Assembly: GCA_900660155.1 (NCBI GenBank)
Contig: CABFPE010000040.1
Span: 2,071,063-2,135,062, forward strand
Reading direction: 5' to 3'
DNA length: 64,000 nucleotides
Source: Hofstenia miamia
Taxonomy: Eukaryota; Xenacoelomorpha; Acoela; Hofsteniidae
This document shows positions 1 through 13,739 of the stretch, piece by piece. The stretch's first letter is position 1. The number at the start of each line of letters is the position of its first letter. The translations under genes were made by a program, and so were the position numbers. Under the pieces are notes generated by a model, which had not been told where the DNA came from, made no database searches, and worked only from the letters and a program-made list of their open reading frames with translations.

Positions 1-2528
1 TTTAATTACATATACCTAAAGCTAACTGTCATACGTTTATTATACAACTTTGCAATTTATTAAAACACTTTCACTGTTCCTATTAAGCCTTTTGACAGTA
101 CTACGGAATTTTCGTTTGTAGTTATTATTGCACAATTTTAATGCACTTTTCTGATTTTAGAGGGGTTCTGGGCCCTCGGCCTTGATATGTATACTCATCA
201 TTCATACTAACTAACATATTACCGCCATTTTAAATTATTTTGATTCAAAATAAATATATTTAATTTTTGAACTCGGAAAATAAATATATTTTAAATGTTT
301 ATTTAATAAATTTACAGTTGAATATATATTTAGAAACCTTATGGAAAATTATATAGAACATGTACAGTGTATTATATTTGATTAAAAATTAGAACTGTAC
401 AATGAATATATTACATTCTTCTCCGTTATGTCTATTGTTTTCAAATTTTAATTGGAGATGATGTAGGATTGAAGTTAAGGTTCAACCTGGGTTACACTTA
501 GTTCAGTAGTATGAGATTGAAAGAAAACTTCCAAAAATATTAAATGATTCTTAAGATAATAATTATAAACAATCATTAAGAAGAAGAACTGTTTATTAAT
601 TATTGCCTATTAAGGTCTTCGTATCACACAGTGTATGGAAGTTTATCCTCGACATTTCTGGTCTAAGTAATTGAATACTGCTAATTCAAATAAACTCGTG
701 ATTTAAAAATCAAGGTTGATTCTGAATTTCGCCTAATCTTTTGTAGTATGATTTTATTGAATGCAATTTTCCTTTGAATTCTTAGAAAGTAAGCTTTTTC
801 AATTACATTAACCGTGTTAGTTCGAAATCGTTAAACTGGTGTAACAATGTCAACACATTGCTCTGGAAAGTAATAATTTGCGATCGAAGTTCGTAATGCT
901 GACAAGACGTGTGATAACAAAAGCTTTTGAAAATCTCCGTGCAAAGAGCTTATTCCTCGATATTAAAGACACAGAATCCCAACTATTAGTAAACAATAGT
1001 ATAACTTTTGACTATGAAAGAAAGGAGAAACCTAGGAATTTCCTCCTCAATGGTCTGAATTGAAATCTCAAAAAAACTTTATTTCAATTAGAGGTCATAT
1101 TTAAAATTTTTCCACAATGACTGTGCAATTTTAAATAACTTCGACCCTATGAACTTTATTCTAATAGAGTTTTACTATTTCTAAGATTATATTGGTATCC
1201 ACATGTCATATAGGTCTTAATTTAATTGAATTTAAATAATTTTTAAGATAAACAAATTCCCATTTTACAAAAGTTTGCTTACTTCCACTGAAGCGCACAC
1301 AACAGTTGTTTGATGTCGAGGTGGAACCGACTGTTATTATGTTAAGTTGATAATTCGTTCGACAGAAACCATCGTATTGTAGTGCAATACTATTCATGAT
1401 TTCAAAATTTTCGAAGTTTAAAATACATGTAATAGGAGATGACCAAGACTAACTCTAGAAGTGGAATGTGGCTACAGTCATTAGCACTCTCAAACTGTTG
1501 AAATTTAATTTTCTCTCATTTATATATCAATTATTAAACCCTATGTAGTCTTAATTAATATCATCAAGATTCGTACTAACTATTCTTAAATCATTATCAT
1601 CAAATATGCAAGGAATGGAGCAACTACAATAAGAGAACTGATTTTCTCATCGTAGAATATTTCCATCTATTCACAAGTTGCCACCTGAAACCAATTTACT
1701 GAAATCAGTATTGATTTTAAAATCAAAGCTATTTTCAATGAATCTCAATTTTTCTAGGTTATAGGTTTCGATTTTTGGAATTCTTATTGAAAATTCTATT
1801 TACGATTTTAGGGATACAACCGGTTTCCAAATTTGTACATAAGTGTTAAGATAAATGTGAAATTGATTAATATACAGAATTTATATTTTAAGTTGCGACA
1901 TTTCAAACGCATTATTCTTTTTTAGACAAATAGCAATGACAAACGATCCCTTTATTTTTCTTTAATACTGTCAGATCTGTTATATGCTTCGGAAGCATGC
2001 CTTCCAAATTCTACAATTATTCGTTTATTAAAAATCATCAAAGTATCCAAATAAGTGGATAATTTGTATACCAAATTATAAAGATTGACCTAATTCAATT
2101 AATTTATTACCTCTATCATTGAAGATCCAAATATGAGATTGCATAGTTTTAATGAGTTATTGAATGGGAGATGTGATTAAAGCACTTTGATTTTAGCGCT
2201 TTATGTAACCTTTAGTATGAACTCTAGTTAGTGGTAAGACACTGTTATTCAAGAGTAATGTAAAAGGCTCCATTCTGAAGTTATGTGCTTAATAATTATG
2301 ATAAAGATTTTGTTATATGCAAGTGCCCTACATGTAAGGAAATATTATGGAAGAACATATCTTATCATGAATTCGCATAAGGAAGCAACCCATATGATTG
2401 TATGACTTATGGCATAACCTAAATCTTCAAGAAATGTTTATCTTAAGATATAATTTTATAAGTATATTTTATAATGTTAATATTATTATTAAAATATGCA
2501 TTATTCTTTTTTAAGTATTAAGTTTTTC

Positions 2529-2531
<3 letters not shown>

Positions 2532-2561
<30 letters not shown>
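2532..2561. repeat. (TA)n microsatellite
   Basis: About 15 uninterrupted TA units. Similar tracts occur at several other places in the window. Confidence 0.95.
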
Positions 2562-2562
<1 letters not shown>

Positions 2563-4120
2563 CATTTATTTATTTATAGCACGTTCTATATGTTTCCTTT
2601 TCAAACGCGTTTATATGTAATGGTTATGAAACAAAAACCTATAGAAGTAGTAAAATTGTAATTGGGTCGCATTCTGACAACACATTTGACTGGATTAAGC
2701 ATAATACAAATTGAGTTGAGGCAAAATTATTTTTTTTGAATTTAAGATTGGGTTCGATCAAAATATATTGGCCCATTTGCAGCTCTGGTACGTATACAGA
2801 GGAGCGCATTCCTGTAGGACTATATAAGTTGCTAAGCTGATTTTATTATATTATAGATAAAGTTCTAGATACGCAGTAGAAACATAGATTGTGAAAATGG
2901 AAAAGTTGACTTTAGTTCACAAAGCAATGGATGCATGTACTGGATAATTCTCATTAGAGAAACATGAAATTAGATCGGGAAGATAACATGTGAAATAATT
3001 TTCTAATTTGTAAATTCAATGGATTTCGACACGTAATTTATTGACGACGTCTTCTCAGTAGATTAAGCTTTTATGTTACAAATAGAGTTTATATTACCAC
3101 TTTTCCTTCTAATAATGGAGAGTGGCTTTACAAAGCGAAACTAATGACAGCAGCTAAGCAATCGTTATTGGTTTGAATTGGTGCATTATCTGATTAATAA
3201 GTTTCTAAAATTAATGTCATTGCTTTACTACATTATTTTACGAACTGAAAATTGCATAATTCTTAAACGTTTCTGCATCCTCGGGATTTCAGGCGTGAGT
3301 GCATTTAGAACTAAAATTCGTAAGAGTATTCAAATTACATCAAGTCTTATTACAAATTAAGTTACAAATTTAAACCTGGGTCAAATTTTTGGGTCATATT
3401 CATCCAGAAAAATCTCGTGTTAAAAGAATTTAGGTATGTTGAAGCGAGGCAAAGCCACCAATATAATGTTGCATCTCGAATATGTATCAATGTCTTCATG
3501 ATATAATATTCTATAAAATTCTTCCATTTCCAAATTGTACTGAACCCCAGGCTGCTTCAAATATATTTTTGTATTTCATTATTGAATTTCTAAATGAAAT
3601 CACTCTGCTAACACTAGAACAGTGATTACTCTTTGAGAATAGATTTACATTTGATGTTTCAAATGCGAAAATTATTGAATGGAAACAAAATTACTACAAA
3701 CGGAAAATTCAATGAGATTATCACCATAATTGGAAGCATATGTACCTTTTTTTTCTTGAATGAATAATAAAACAAACAAAAAATGTTGGATGCAGTCAAT
3801 TTTTTTGTTAGAATTTATTGGTATCTCTAAAAATTAATTAATTTTAAAGCTTTTAATAATAAATATAAAATATAAAAAATATTTATTTCAATTTTTAATG
3901 GCTTGTTTATAAGTTTACAAATGGCAATCGCAAACTTCTAGCTCTACCCTGCTTCTAAACATTATACTTGCCTTTAAGTAAACACATGGAACTCTTCAAT
4001 AACCATTTCTTCTAAACTTCTTTTAAATTTTAATGCATGGCCTAATAGTGCCTACTGGAATATCAGAATATGATCTTAAAATGCGTTTATTACCCTAACA
4101 CCTTAATTTGTTCTGTAACT

Positions 4121-4612
4121 CAGAGGTGGAATCGTGTTGATAGTTTAAATCCCGACGCGAACCGAACCGAACCTGATTTGCTCAACCCGGGTCTGCAATG
4201 AACGTTCTAACCAGATTTCAACCCGATTTCAACACAGTGCTAAAATCATCAAGTAAAATTATAATTGATTAAATGTGCATTTAAAATTTAAATTTTCTTT
4301 GATGTTTTGTATTCTTTGTTTAAATCATTGGTGCTGCTGATTAGTTAATTTTAGATTTAGCTATTATCTTCTTACCATAATAAGCGTGATACGAGTTAGT
4401 TCTTTTTAATCCAAGTTAATTGTTCAGTAAACTATCTAACACCAAGTTGAAATATCCTTGAGATGATACACATAACAATGATCGCAAGAAGTTTCAATAT
4501 TATTATTATTATATCTCATTAAACCTAGTAATTTTTTCAGCCCGAACTTAACCCGTTTTACTTTCGAAAACTCAACCCGACCCGCAACTATGTGACAGGG
4601 TGTTACTAAATA
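4121..4612. repeat. C-rich CCCGAACC-type patch, possible hAT-like MITE
   Basis: Two patches (about 4150-4232 and 4541-4600) hold repeated AACCCGA, GAACCGAACC and CAACCCGACCCG strings in otherwise AT-rich DNA. The left side begins CAGAGGTGGAA, like a hAT terminus. I could not find a convincing matching right end or target duplication, so the class is open. Confidence 0.3.
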
Positions 4613-6332
4613 TCTTTAAATTCGTTTGAACCTGTTAACTAGTATTTTGCAGGGCATTCATTTCAGTGATTTATCAGTATTCGTTAAAAATACATTTTGA
4701 GAATTCACTGAGAGTACTAACACAGTGTCACAAATGTGTTCCTAGACGAGATTTAATATTGGAAACAATATTTTAGCTTGGATTTATAAATAAAGATTCA
4801 GCTCTTAGTTTTCTATGCTATTTAGTGTTTACTGTTTACTCATCACAATTAACCGCTTGTGGAGCTTTTTCTATTGATCGATGTAACGCATTCCCCACCT
4901 GGACCAAATGGAGACATTCCTGTGCTAAATCTTAAACTTGTATAGTTAATCATAAAGTTTTTCTAATCTAAAAAATCTCGATTCGATGACGTCAATTAAG
5001 CATAAGTAAAATATGTTTTGAATCAATAACACTACCTAATTGCTCTACAAGAGCTTGGAATATAAGTGAAGTTATTTTTAGTGTATTATAGAATCCATAT
5101 GCATTGCGTAGGTTTTCGATTGTTCAGTTGTTGAAGGAATTGAAAATTGAAGGCGTTCCTAAACCATGTGTACTTGAACTATATTCCTATGGAATAGCTA
5201 TTTTTAAATTGCAATGAATTAGCGAGCCTTAGCAATTTGAACAAAATATTTTGGAATAGCCTTAGCCATGTTTAACACCATTGGTATTCAAAGCGTCCAA
5301 ATTATATAAACAATTTGAGGTACGCGGCATACCCTATGAATCATATAATTACCATCCTTATCGGTAATAACAAACACGGGTGTAACGTAGTCTTGTTCAT
5401 CAGGATGTTTGTACTACATTCATGTCCTTAACAAAAGTGGATACGAACAATTTGGAATTTAATGTGACGGTCTGGGCTGGTCCAGGAAAATCAGCTTCAT
5501 GTTCATCATTGGTCTCTATAACTAAAAGCTCTTGTAACTTATGAGTCACATGGAAAATGGGTTATTCGAGTAATTTAACAAATATTTTCAATAATGATTA
5601 AAAATAGAAAGGAAATATTTCACACTTTATGATTTGACTGTGCTTAGTCCTGGTCTCAATGGACTTGTTCTGTCTTTAAGGTGTCTTCTTGAAGTAAATT
5701 GTTGCTATGGTGTTTAGGACTAGATACAAAAACGGTTCTAATCCTTAAGGGCTTATTGTAATAGCCCGGAGTCTATTCAAGAGCATTAATAGATAATGAT
5801 ATGTCATGCTACCTTCGATATTAGTACATTTGGTCTTATTACTAATACATATTAGACAGTCTGTCATTAAATTATATAATATTTTAATAATTTTATCGTC
5901 TGCTCTTGAAGATTAAAAGTTCTTTTATATTACTTGTGCTAATAAGCAGAGTAGAGCGATCATTGGGAAATAGAAATCTCTAATGCAATTTATTGTAAAA
6001 CCCACTGAAAGTTTTTCTTTTTTTTCTTTTAAATATTTTTTATCGCTCATTATGATTTAATAATAGTCAAAGATAACCAAGAAAAGAAGACGAATTCTGT
6101 CATAAATGAAACATAACTTTTTATTTGTTTGAAGAAAACAGCAGCGCAGCACGCCACACACTATAAGCAAACACCGCAATTCACCGCAAATGTTTTATAA
6201 AAAGTAGCGAAAAGAAGTAAAGATATTACCATCAATAAACTATATAAGGTATACATGAAATTCTTAGAAAATCAGAATTTTCAGCCTTAAATCTCTGGAT
6301 CTTACCTTTATCTAGAAAATATATTACAATCG

Positions 6333-7963
6333 ATATTATACATGATTAATCAATTTTTGCATTATACAGTCTACTACAATGTACTTAATCATAATAGTCG
6401 GCCTCCTCTATATTACAAAAAATGTATTTTTCTACATTTGAATAAATATATCCCCTTCCATAATATATAATTGTCCCTTTGAATACGTTTCGTTTTAACG
6501 CTACGTTAAAAGTACTTTTAAAACGTTCACTAATTTTCAGATAATTGCATTATATTGGTTTAATCATTGTTCTGTTTAGGCTTCTTAATAGGTCGTTTAC
6601 TGTTTTGATAATGATTTCAAATCACAGTGTCTACTTCTCTTTGGTGCTATTATTTTTGGTAAGTGATTTCCTTTATCTCTCCTTTCTCTCTTTAGAGAGA
6701 AACCATTAATATTTAATCCATTTTTACGTGAATTACGCTTTTTAGCTTTAAAACATATTTACACTCTCCCATTCAAATCTTACATAATTTTTTATTAAAC
6801 AGCCATTGACTTAAATCTATGTCTAAAATGAATTAGAATGTATTGGAAGCAAAATATTCAAGACCAAAACGTTGAATACTCGCCAAATGGGATGGTATTA
6901 ATTTGCCTATTGATAGTATGTAAATCATCCCAAAAGGGATCTTTTTAGCCTAATGATTAGTTTTTTCATTATAAATTCACTCAGAAAGTTTAAATACCTG
7001 TATGAAAACTTTTTTTCATAAATCCTATTATATACATATCAAAACCAATTAAAAATCACAATACTTGCAAAATCCACAATGGTTCATCAATATTTATCGA
7101 AAATGGTTTTACAAGTGCCCATTTTTTCCGATGGAGGCGCATTAAATTAGTTAGTGACACGTAGAATCAGATCTTAACTTAAAAATGCGAAAAATTCTTG
7201 TGAGAACACCCAAAAGTTTGTTTACATTTGTTGGACCACAAGGATTTATAAGGATTTATTAACGATAAATTGTTTAAATCGACAACTTGTTTACATTTAA
7301 TCTTTACATAATTACAGAAAACTTACTCATTGCATATAATTATGATTACACATAGAATGTGTAGCATTACTACTCATAACACGATTTTGCAATTCAATTG
7401 TCCTATATTTGTATAAATTTGTTATATGTCTCCTTCGTATTTTATTAGATTGCATTGATATAAGCTCTTTACTAGCTAGCCATTGAATATCTAGAATTGA
7501 AGTAAATCAAACAGATGTTCATTCTACGGTATTTTTGCAGATCAAATTTCATTATTCAACTATTCACCCTTTAAGGCTAAAAATATGGCATATTTTTTGG
7601 ATTACCTGAAGATATGTCACCCTAACGGTATACAATAATATATTTCTATTCCTCTCTTAACCCTACTCCTCAAATTCACTAATAATCAAATTTTCCTAAC
7701 GCTATTCCGCAGGAAATATTTTTCTCAATGTTTGAACCCTAATGCCTCACCCAAAACTCTACTTTTCCATTATTTTATAGCCCAAGTCACAAATTGTTGG
7801 TGTTTTCTAAACCTAAACCTAAGCCCTCATAACCTTAACCCTAAAAATAATAATTGAGACATTTCCCACTTGGAGATTTATCACCTCAAAAGTTCCCACC
7901 TGAAGATATATCACCCTTCCGAACTTTGGAGTAGCATGTATTCAGATTACTCCATTTTTTAGA
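6333..7963. repeat. Copy 1 of a 1.6-kb duplicated block (probable haplotype duplicate)
   Basis: The block starts at ATATTATACATG and ends at CCATTTTTTAGA just before a lone N at 7964. It is repeated almost letter for letter at 7965-9604. The copies differ by three small indels near 7190-7310, each of about 10 bp. It contains receptor exon 1 at 6611-6658. Confidence 0.95.
6611..6658 (+). CDS. EDAR-like: Exon 1: start codon and signal peptide
   Basis: ATG opens 16 codons (residues 1-16) ending in a run of Leu, Val and Phe, followed directly by the strong donor GTAAGTG at 6659. Phase is 0. Joined to exon 2, the hydrophobic run continues through VQVSYC, giving a normal signal peptide with a likely cut near residue 20-22. 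A possible splice acceptor (pyrimidines, then TTTAG) lies about 30 bp upstream of the ATG, so a non-coding 5' exon or trans-splicing is possible. The exon lies inside a duplicated block and occurs again at 8243-8290. Confidence 0.75.
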
Positions 7964-7964
7964 N

Positions 7965-9604
7965 ATATTATACATGATTAATCAATTTTTGCATTATACA
8001 GTCTACTACAATGTACTTAATCATAATAGTCGGCCTCCTCTATATTACAAAAAATGTATTTTTCTACATTTGAATAAATATATCCCCTTCCATAATATAT
8101 AATTGTCCCTTTGAATACGTTTCGTTTTAACGCTACGTTAAAAGTACTTTTAAAACGTTCACTAATTTTCAGATAATTGCATTATATTGGTTTAATCATT
8201 GTTCTGTTTAGGCTTCTTAATAGGTCGTTTACTGTTTTGATAATGATTTCAAATCACAGTGTCTACTTCTCTTTGGTGCTATTATTTTTGGTAAGTGATT
8301 TCCTTTATCTCTCCTTTCTCTCTTTAGAGAGAAACCATTAATATTTAATCCATTTTTACGTGAATTACGCTTTTTAGCTTTAAAACATATTTACACTCTC
8401 CCATTCAAATCTTACATAATTTTTTATTAAACAGCCATTGACTTAAATCTATGTCTAAAATGAATTAGAATGTATTGGAAGCAAAATATTCAAGACCAAA
8501 ACGTTGAATACTCGCCAAATGGGATGGTATTAATTTGCCTATTGATAGTATGTAAATCATCCCAAAAGGGATCTTTTTAGCCTAATGATTAGTTTTTTCA
8601 TTATAAATTCACTCAGAAAGTTTAAATACCTGTATGAAAACTTTTTTTCATAAATCCTATTATATACATATCAAAACCAATTAAAAATCACAATACTTGC
8701 AAAATCCACAATGGTTCATCAATATTTATCGAAAATGGTTTTACAAGTGCCCATTTTTTCCGATGGAGGCGCATTAAATTAGTTAGTGACACGTAGAATC
8801 AGATCTTAACTTAAAAATGCGAAAAATTTCTGTGAATTCTTGTGAGAACACCCAAAAGTTTGTTTACATTTGTTGGACCACAAGGATTTATTAACGATAA
8901 ATTGTTTAAATCGACAACTTGTTTACATTTAACAATATTATTTCTTTACATAATTACAGAAAACTTACTCATTGCATATAATTATGATTACACATAGAAT
9001 GTGTAGCATTACTACTCATAACACGATTTTGCAATTCAATTGTCCTATATTTGTATAAATTTGTTATATGTCTCCTTCGTATTTTATTAGATTGCATTGA
9101 TATAAGCTCTTTACTAGCTAGCCATTGAATATCTAGAATTGAAGTAAATCAAACAGATGTTCATTCTACGGTATTTTTGCAGATCAAATTTCATTATTCA
9201 ACTATTCACCCTTTAAGGCTAAAAATATGGCATATTTTTTGGATTACCTGAAGATATGTCACCCTAACGGTATACAATAATATATTTCTATTCCTCTCTT
9301 AACCCTACTCCTCAAATTCACTAATAATCAAATTTTCCTAACGCTATTCCGCAGGAAATATTTTTCTCAATGTTTGAACCCTAATGCCTCACCCAAAACT
9401 CTACTTTTCCATTATTTTATAGCCCAAGTCACAAATTGTTGGTGTTTTCTAAACCTAAACCTAAGCCCTCATAACCTTAACCCTAAAAATAATAATTGAG
9501 ACATTTCCCACTTGGAGATTTATCACCTCAAAAGTTCCCACCTGAAGATATATCACCCTTCCGAACTTTGGAGTAGCATGTATTCAGATTACTCCATTTT
9601 TTAG
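7965..9604. repeat. Copy 2 of the 1.6-kb duplicated block
   Basis: This repeats 6333-7963 after a single N. Relative to copy 1 it has about 10 bp extra near 8828, lacks a 10-bp repeat of AAGGATTTAT near 8885, and has about 10 bp extra near 8933. Such a pattern of small indels fits two alleles. It contains the second exon 1. Confidence 0.95.
8243..8290 (+). CDS. EDAR-like: Exon 1, second copy in the duplicated block
   Basis: This is the same 48-bp exon with the same GTAAGTG donor as at 6611-6658, carried by the second copy of a 1.6-kb block after a single N. Only one copy is likely to exist per haplotype. If both are real, the gene has two alternative identical first exons, and this one is nearer to exon 2. 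Confidence 0.6.
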
Positions 9605-11957
9605 AATATCTATACCAACGCATGTAAAAGCCTTAATATTGCAATCCAGAAACATTGAACATCGTAAGATAAACAAAATGAAATGCTTGATCGATTTTGT
9701 CTGCGGCGTCAGACTATGGCATGTGTCTAAAGTAGTTTTTATTTGTTTTATCTAACTGGTCCTCAAGTGTTTCACATCAACAAGTAAATAGACAAGCTTC
9801 CTGACCTTTTAACGGCGGAATTCGATTGCCAATCAATATTTAGAATTAGCTTCCAAGTGAAATTTATTTGCTAGGCATCGAAGTTCCAATTGCAAACATT
9901 AGAAATATTACAGCCTATAACAATAAAGTATAAGTACTTTCTCAAGAAATTAGTTATAGCTTATAGACAAGCTATTATAACCTAAAAATTCAAGGAATGT
10001 TAATTTGATTACAGAATCATAATTCCAATAATATTATTGTTCAGCGTTTAAGATTTATTTGGTTAACGCGTTTAATCAAAATTTAAGATGCTTTTCAGTC
10101 TGTCAGTGTTACCTGTACTTGTTAACGCTGTAAACAGAGTCTTGATATTTGCTAATATTTCAATATATTTACTTATTATTTTCAAGTACACAACTGAATG
10201 AAGATTCACACGCACTAGTTACATTGCATAACTTGAGCGCCTACTCAAATTAATGCGCCAATTGCATTCTATGTATAAAAATTTACACTTCAAACAGCCG
10301 CCGCTTGATATGACGCAATTTTATTGGGAAATTAATGCGAATCTGCATAATTGCTTTATTATAAAATAGAATAATTAATTTCCACGTTGTTAAAACGCTT
10401 TGCGAAGGCAATAAGCTTAGTACATTCACCCAGATTAAGGAAGACCTAAATTTTTCATTAAAGTCTGCTACTTTTATAACCTGGTCAATTTATAACACAC
10501 AATTTCAAAGGGTGGCTTTGCATAAACCGCTTTCTAGCGTGTCTAGGTTTTACGTCGGCATTTTTACATCAATTAAGTCCGCGGTATACAACGTTGACTT
10601 GCCGATTATTTTCATTTTATGTACTTTTGCAAATAGAGACGAATGTATCTGTGCTTCATTAAAGTTTGAATATCTTTAATCACATTTCCATGCTATTTTT
10701 AGCGTTCGAATTATAAATACTAACAATTACTAATTAATTATTAATAATTAGTTGTTTGAAGGAAAAACGTCATCATAACGTCATCGCCGTATCACATGCA
10801 TCCATGTTGCAGTTTCTGATTACAGCTTTTAATTAATGTTATTTTTCTGTTGCTACATACCAGCCTTTCATTAACCAGATTTTAAAATATTAATGTGTAA
10901 TTGGTAAAATATTACAATATAATGGTTTGAGTTTTTGTAATAACTTATTTCATGGTAGCATGCCAAGAGAACTTAGAAAGTTATATAACTTTTTAAGAAA
11001 TTCTAGTTAGTTTCGTCTGTAAAAAATCTTTCATTGAATAGAGCGGAGTCTGAAAAACCATTGATATTGCACCATATTCAAATATAATGTTTAGTTATGG
11101 GAAAAGAGACAATCCCAATTTTTAGTTTAAGGAGTGTTTACTTTGAATGATAATCCCAAGAACAGTCTTTTGGCAAATTGCTCATTAAAGTTTATTTGTA
11201 TTTTCCTTGCTGATTCGATTCTCAAACAGTGTAAAATACTCCAGCATGTATGAAATACTACAGCATGTAAAATATCAGCCTAAAAGTTTTAAAACAGGCA
11301 AAAGGGACACCGATCTTTGAAGGACGTTGCGAATTTAGCCAATCAATCTCCAGGATTAGTAAACATTTGGATCTTTGTATATCACTATCTTTGGATTTTA
11401 GTAATATATGATATTGTTCTAAGAATCCAAGACGATGAATTTCGTAGAAACTGCTTTAGTGAGTTTTGTTATTACGAGTATTCGTTGTTTTCTTAAGAAT
11501 AGCAACATTCATTGCGTTGAACAGCTTGAGCGTTCTAGTTTTGCTGACGAACAATCCGTCAACCAGACGGTTACAATAACTGTCTACTTTGTGCTAGTGT
11601 TAAGGTGATATAATAACCTCTTTTCATTTACAATATATGCATGTAGTTAACAGTATGTCCGCCAGGATTACCTTAAAATGACAACCCGCTTTGTCACATG
11701 TACGAAAAATTGCATCCGAGCCTGATAACAAATATTGAAAGCCTTTGACATGAACACATCTATGGGTTTGTGCGCACTAATGCGATGATTAAAATTTGTG
11801 GTAAAACTGAAGTACATGCAAATAAGAATTTTTTTCAATGAGAAATCCGAGTTTTGTAAAATATTCAAATTCTTTCCATACCTTGTATTTAGCTAATGAG
11901 TCGATCTAATGCCCATGGATACAAATACCCTCAAATATTTTTGTCTTTTTTAGAAAA

Positions 11958-12170
11958 ACAGCGTGAGCCCCGTTCAGCCGCGCCGTGCGCAAAGTCAGAG
12001 GTTGTCGCGACGTAGTCTCGGGACCCTCTGATTTCGTACAAAGTCGCGCCTAGACAGGACCGCGCCAAATCAGGAATTTAAGTTGAAAAAAAGAGAGGAG
12101 ACAATTCTCTATCTTGTGGTGTATTTAGATTTTAATTATATTCATTAGTTAGTGAGTTATAAGCGTTTAA
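11958..12170 (+). repeat. SINE-like interspersed repeat, copy A
   Basis: A GC-rich head (GTGCGCAAAGTCAGAGG, then GTCGCGACGTAG) is followed by an AT-rich tail containing TTCATTAGTTAGTGAGTTA. Both halves recur inverted at 53483-53640, and a shorter weaker match lies at 22103-22195. Dispersed copies with a shared head and tail suggest a SINE or the end of a LINE. No tRNA A and B boxes are clear. Confidence 0.6.
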
Positions 12171-13470
12171 ATTTTTTGAGGAAACCATCATAGATTTTAA
12201 AATATTTTAAAATAGTTGCTTATTGACTTAATTTTGACTTCCTGTGGAAAGATATAGAACCGTCGAGTTTGATTTTTTAAGTACATATTGTGAAAATAAT
12301 GTCGATGATCTTTTGAAATTTTAAATATTAAATAATTTAATATTGTCTCTAAATTTTGTATATAATTATAATTGTCCTAATTACTTTACTGTGCACGAAA
12401 TGTCTGACTGATAATGGGGTCAGTAGAAGAAACCGTGTTATTGATATTATTGTACGTAAATGTTAAACTAAGTCTGCGCAATTCCCTACCTGAACAGCAA
12501 TTTTAAACCAACGTATGGTTTACACATTTGTTTGTTAAACAAATTGTGCGGGTGTTGGAAGAATTTATACACAGATCATTTCTAGCGATTCAACAATTCA
12601 CCCAGTAAATTGTGAATTTGATCGTTCCAAGGAATTTAGAGTGACTAGCAATTGTCAAAAGCGAATTATATAACTTTTTTAAGCCTTAAATATTCCCTGA
12701 GGGGTGTCGCATAGACATCAGTAGACATGATTAAAACATTGCTAAAATGTTTTTTTTACTGTTTTGATCATCATTCAAATCAAGTAAACAACCAATGTAA
12801 GATCATATTATGGCACACTCTTTATTTGAAAAAAAAATTGAAAAAACAAGTTTTTTATCGTTTTTTCAAACCGTCCTGTTTCAAACGTTATGAATCCCAA
12901 CTACATTTGGAAGGTTGTTTGAAAAAGCACATATTTTACTTAAGAGACATTTTTCTTAGGAAAGTATTTACTGCTTTTTTTAAGACGAAAACTTGACATT
13001 AAGTCAAGAATTTTGCAAAAAGCATTGTTTAATTAACATGTTCTCTTTTAAAACTATCAATAATGAATTTCTTATCATCGCCATGTTTTAGTCAATTTAA
13101 TAAAATGAAACGTCAAATAGTGCATCACTTCATGGAGAATGATAAAAGTTTTTTTATTTGAAAACAACGAAAAGTTTTGTGTGAACTAAATTTTTCCTCG
13201 TTTAGACAATATTTTTTCTAAAAAAATAAAATGCTAGCTTTTATTTTTTAATATGCAGAATAGATAGAGAGTAATTTGTATTAAAAAAGGCGGCTTACAG
13301 ACTTGATAGAATTTACAATTTATTAATTGATTTCTTTTACTTTCAGGCTTCATTTTCGTTTTTTAAACGTCCAGATGATAGATAATAGCCTTTCAATTAA
13401 GAAATATTTTTAAAAGATGTGAAATTTTGATACAATACAACTTGTTCCTTTAACTTATGTCACTAAATTT

Positions 13471-13599
13471 AATATACTAAAGTGAGCTGTAAACATGTGC
13501 ATTGACAAAATTTTCACGTCTTAGTTTACAAAAATTTTAATATACTAAAGTGAGCTGTAAACATGTGCATTGACAAAATTTTCACGTCTTAGTTTACAA
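13471..13599. repeat. Two-copy tandem duplication, 68-bp period
   Basis: The string starting AATATACTAAAGTGAGCTG and ending TTAGTTTACAA occurs twice in a row, about 61 bp identical in each copy, with a short spacer. Confidence 0.95.
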
Positions 13600-13739
13600 C
13601 AGTTTGTTTTTGCAACGGTTGACGAGACACTTAAAAGTATATACATAATATATTTAAAAATCTAGAAATAATTAAAAAACGATTTCCAATGCCTTGCCTT
13701 GTAAAAAATTAATAAAATATAATTTCTCGTATACAGACC

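Larger units (their letters stand above)
1..6332. other. 5' flank, no gene recognised
   Basis: This is AT-rich sequence with only short chance ORFs. It holds a (TA)n run at 2532-2561 and a C-rich patch at 4150-4600 described separately. The promoter and any 5' untranslated exon of the receptor gene should lie here or in the block that follows, but no TATA or initiator pattern stands out. Confidence 0.5.

Noticed and set aside
12727-12996. 89-codon Lys/Phe-rich ORF
   Set aside because: Low-complexity composition from AAA and TTT runs, no splice signals in phase and no motif.
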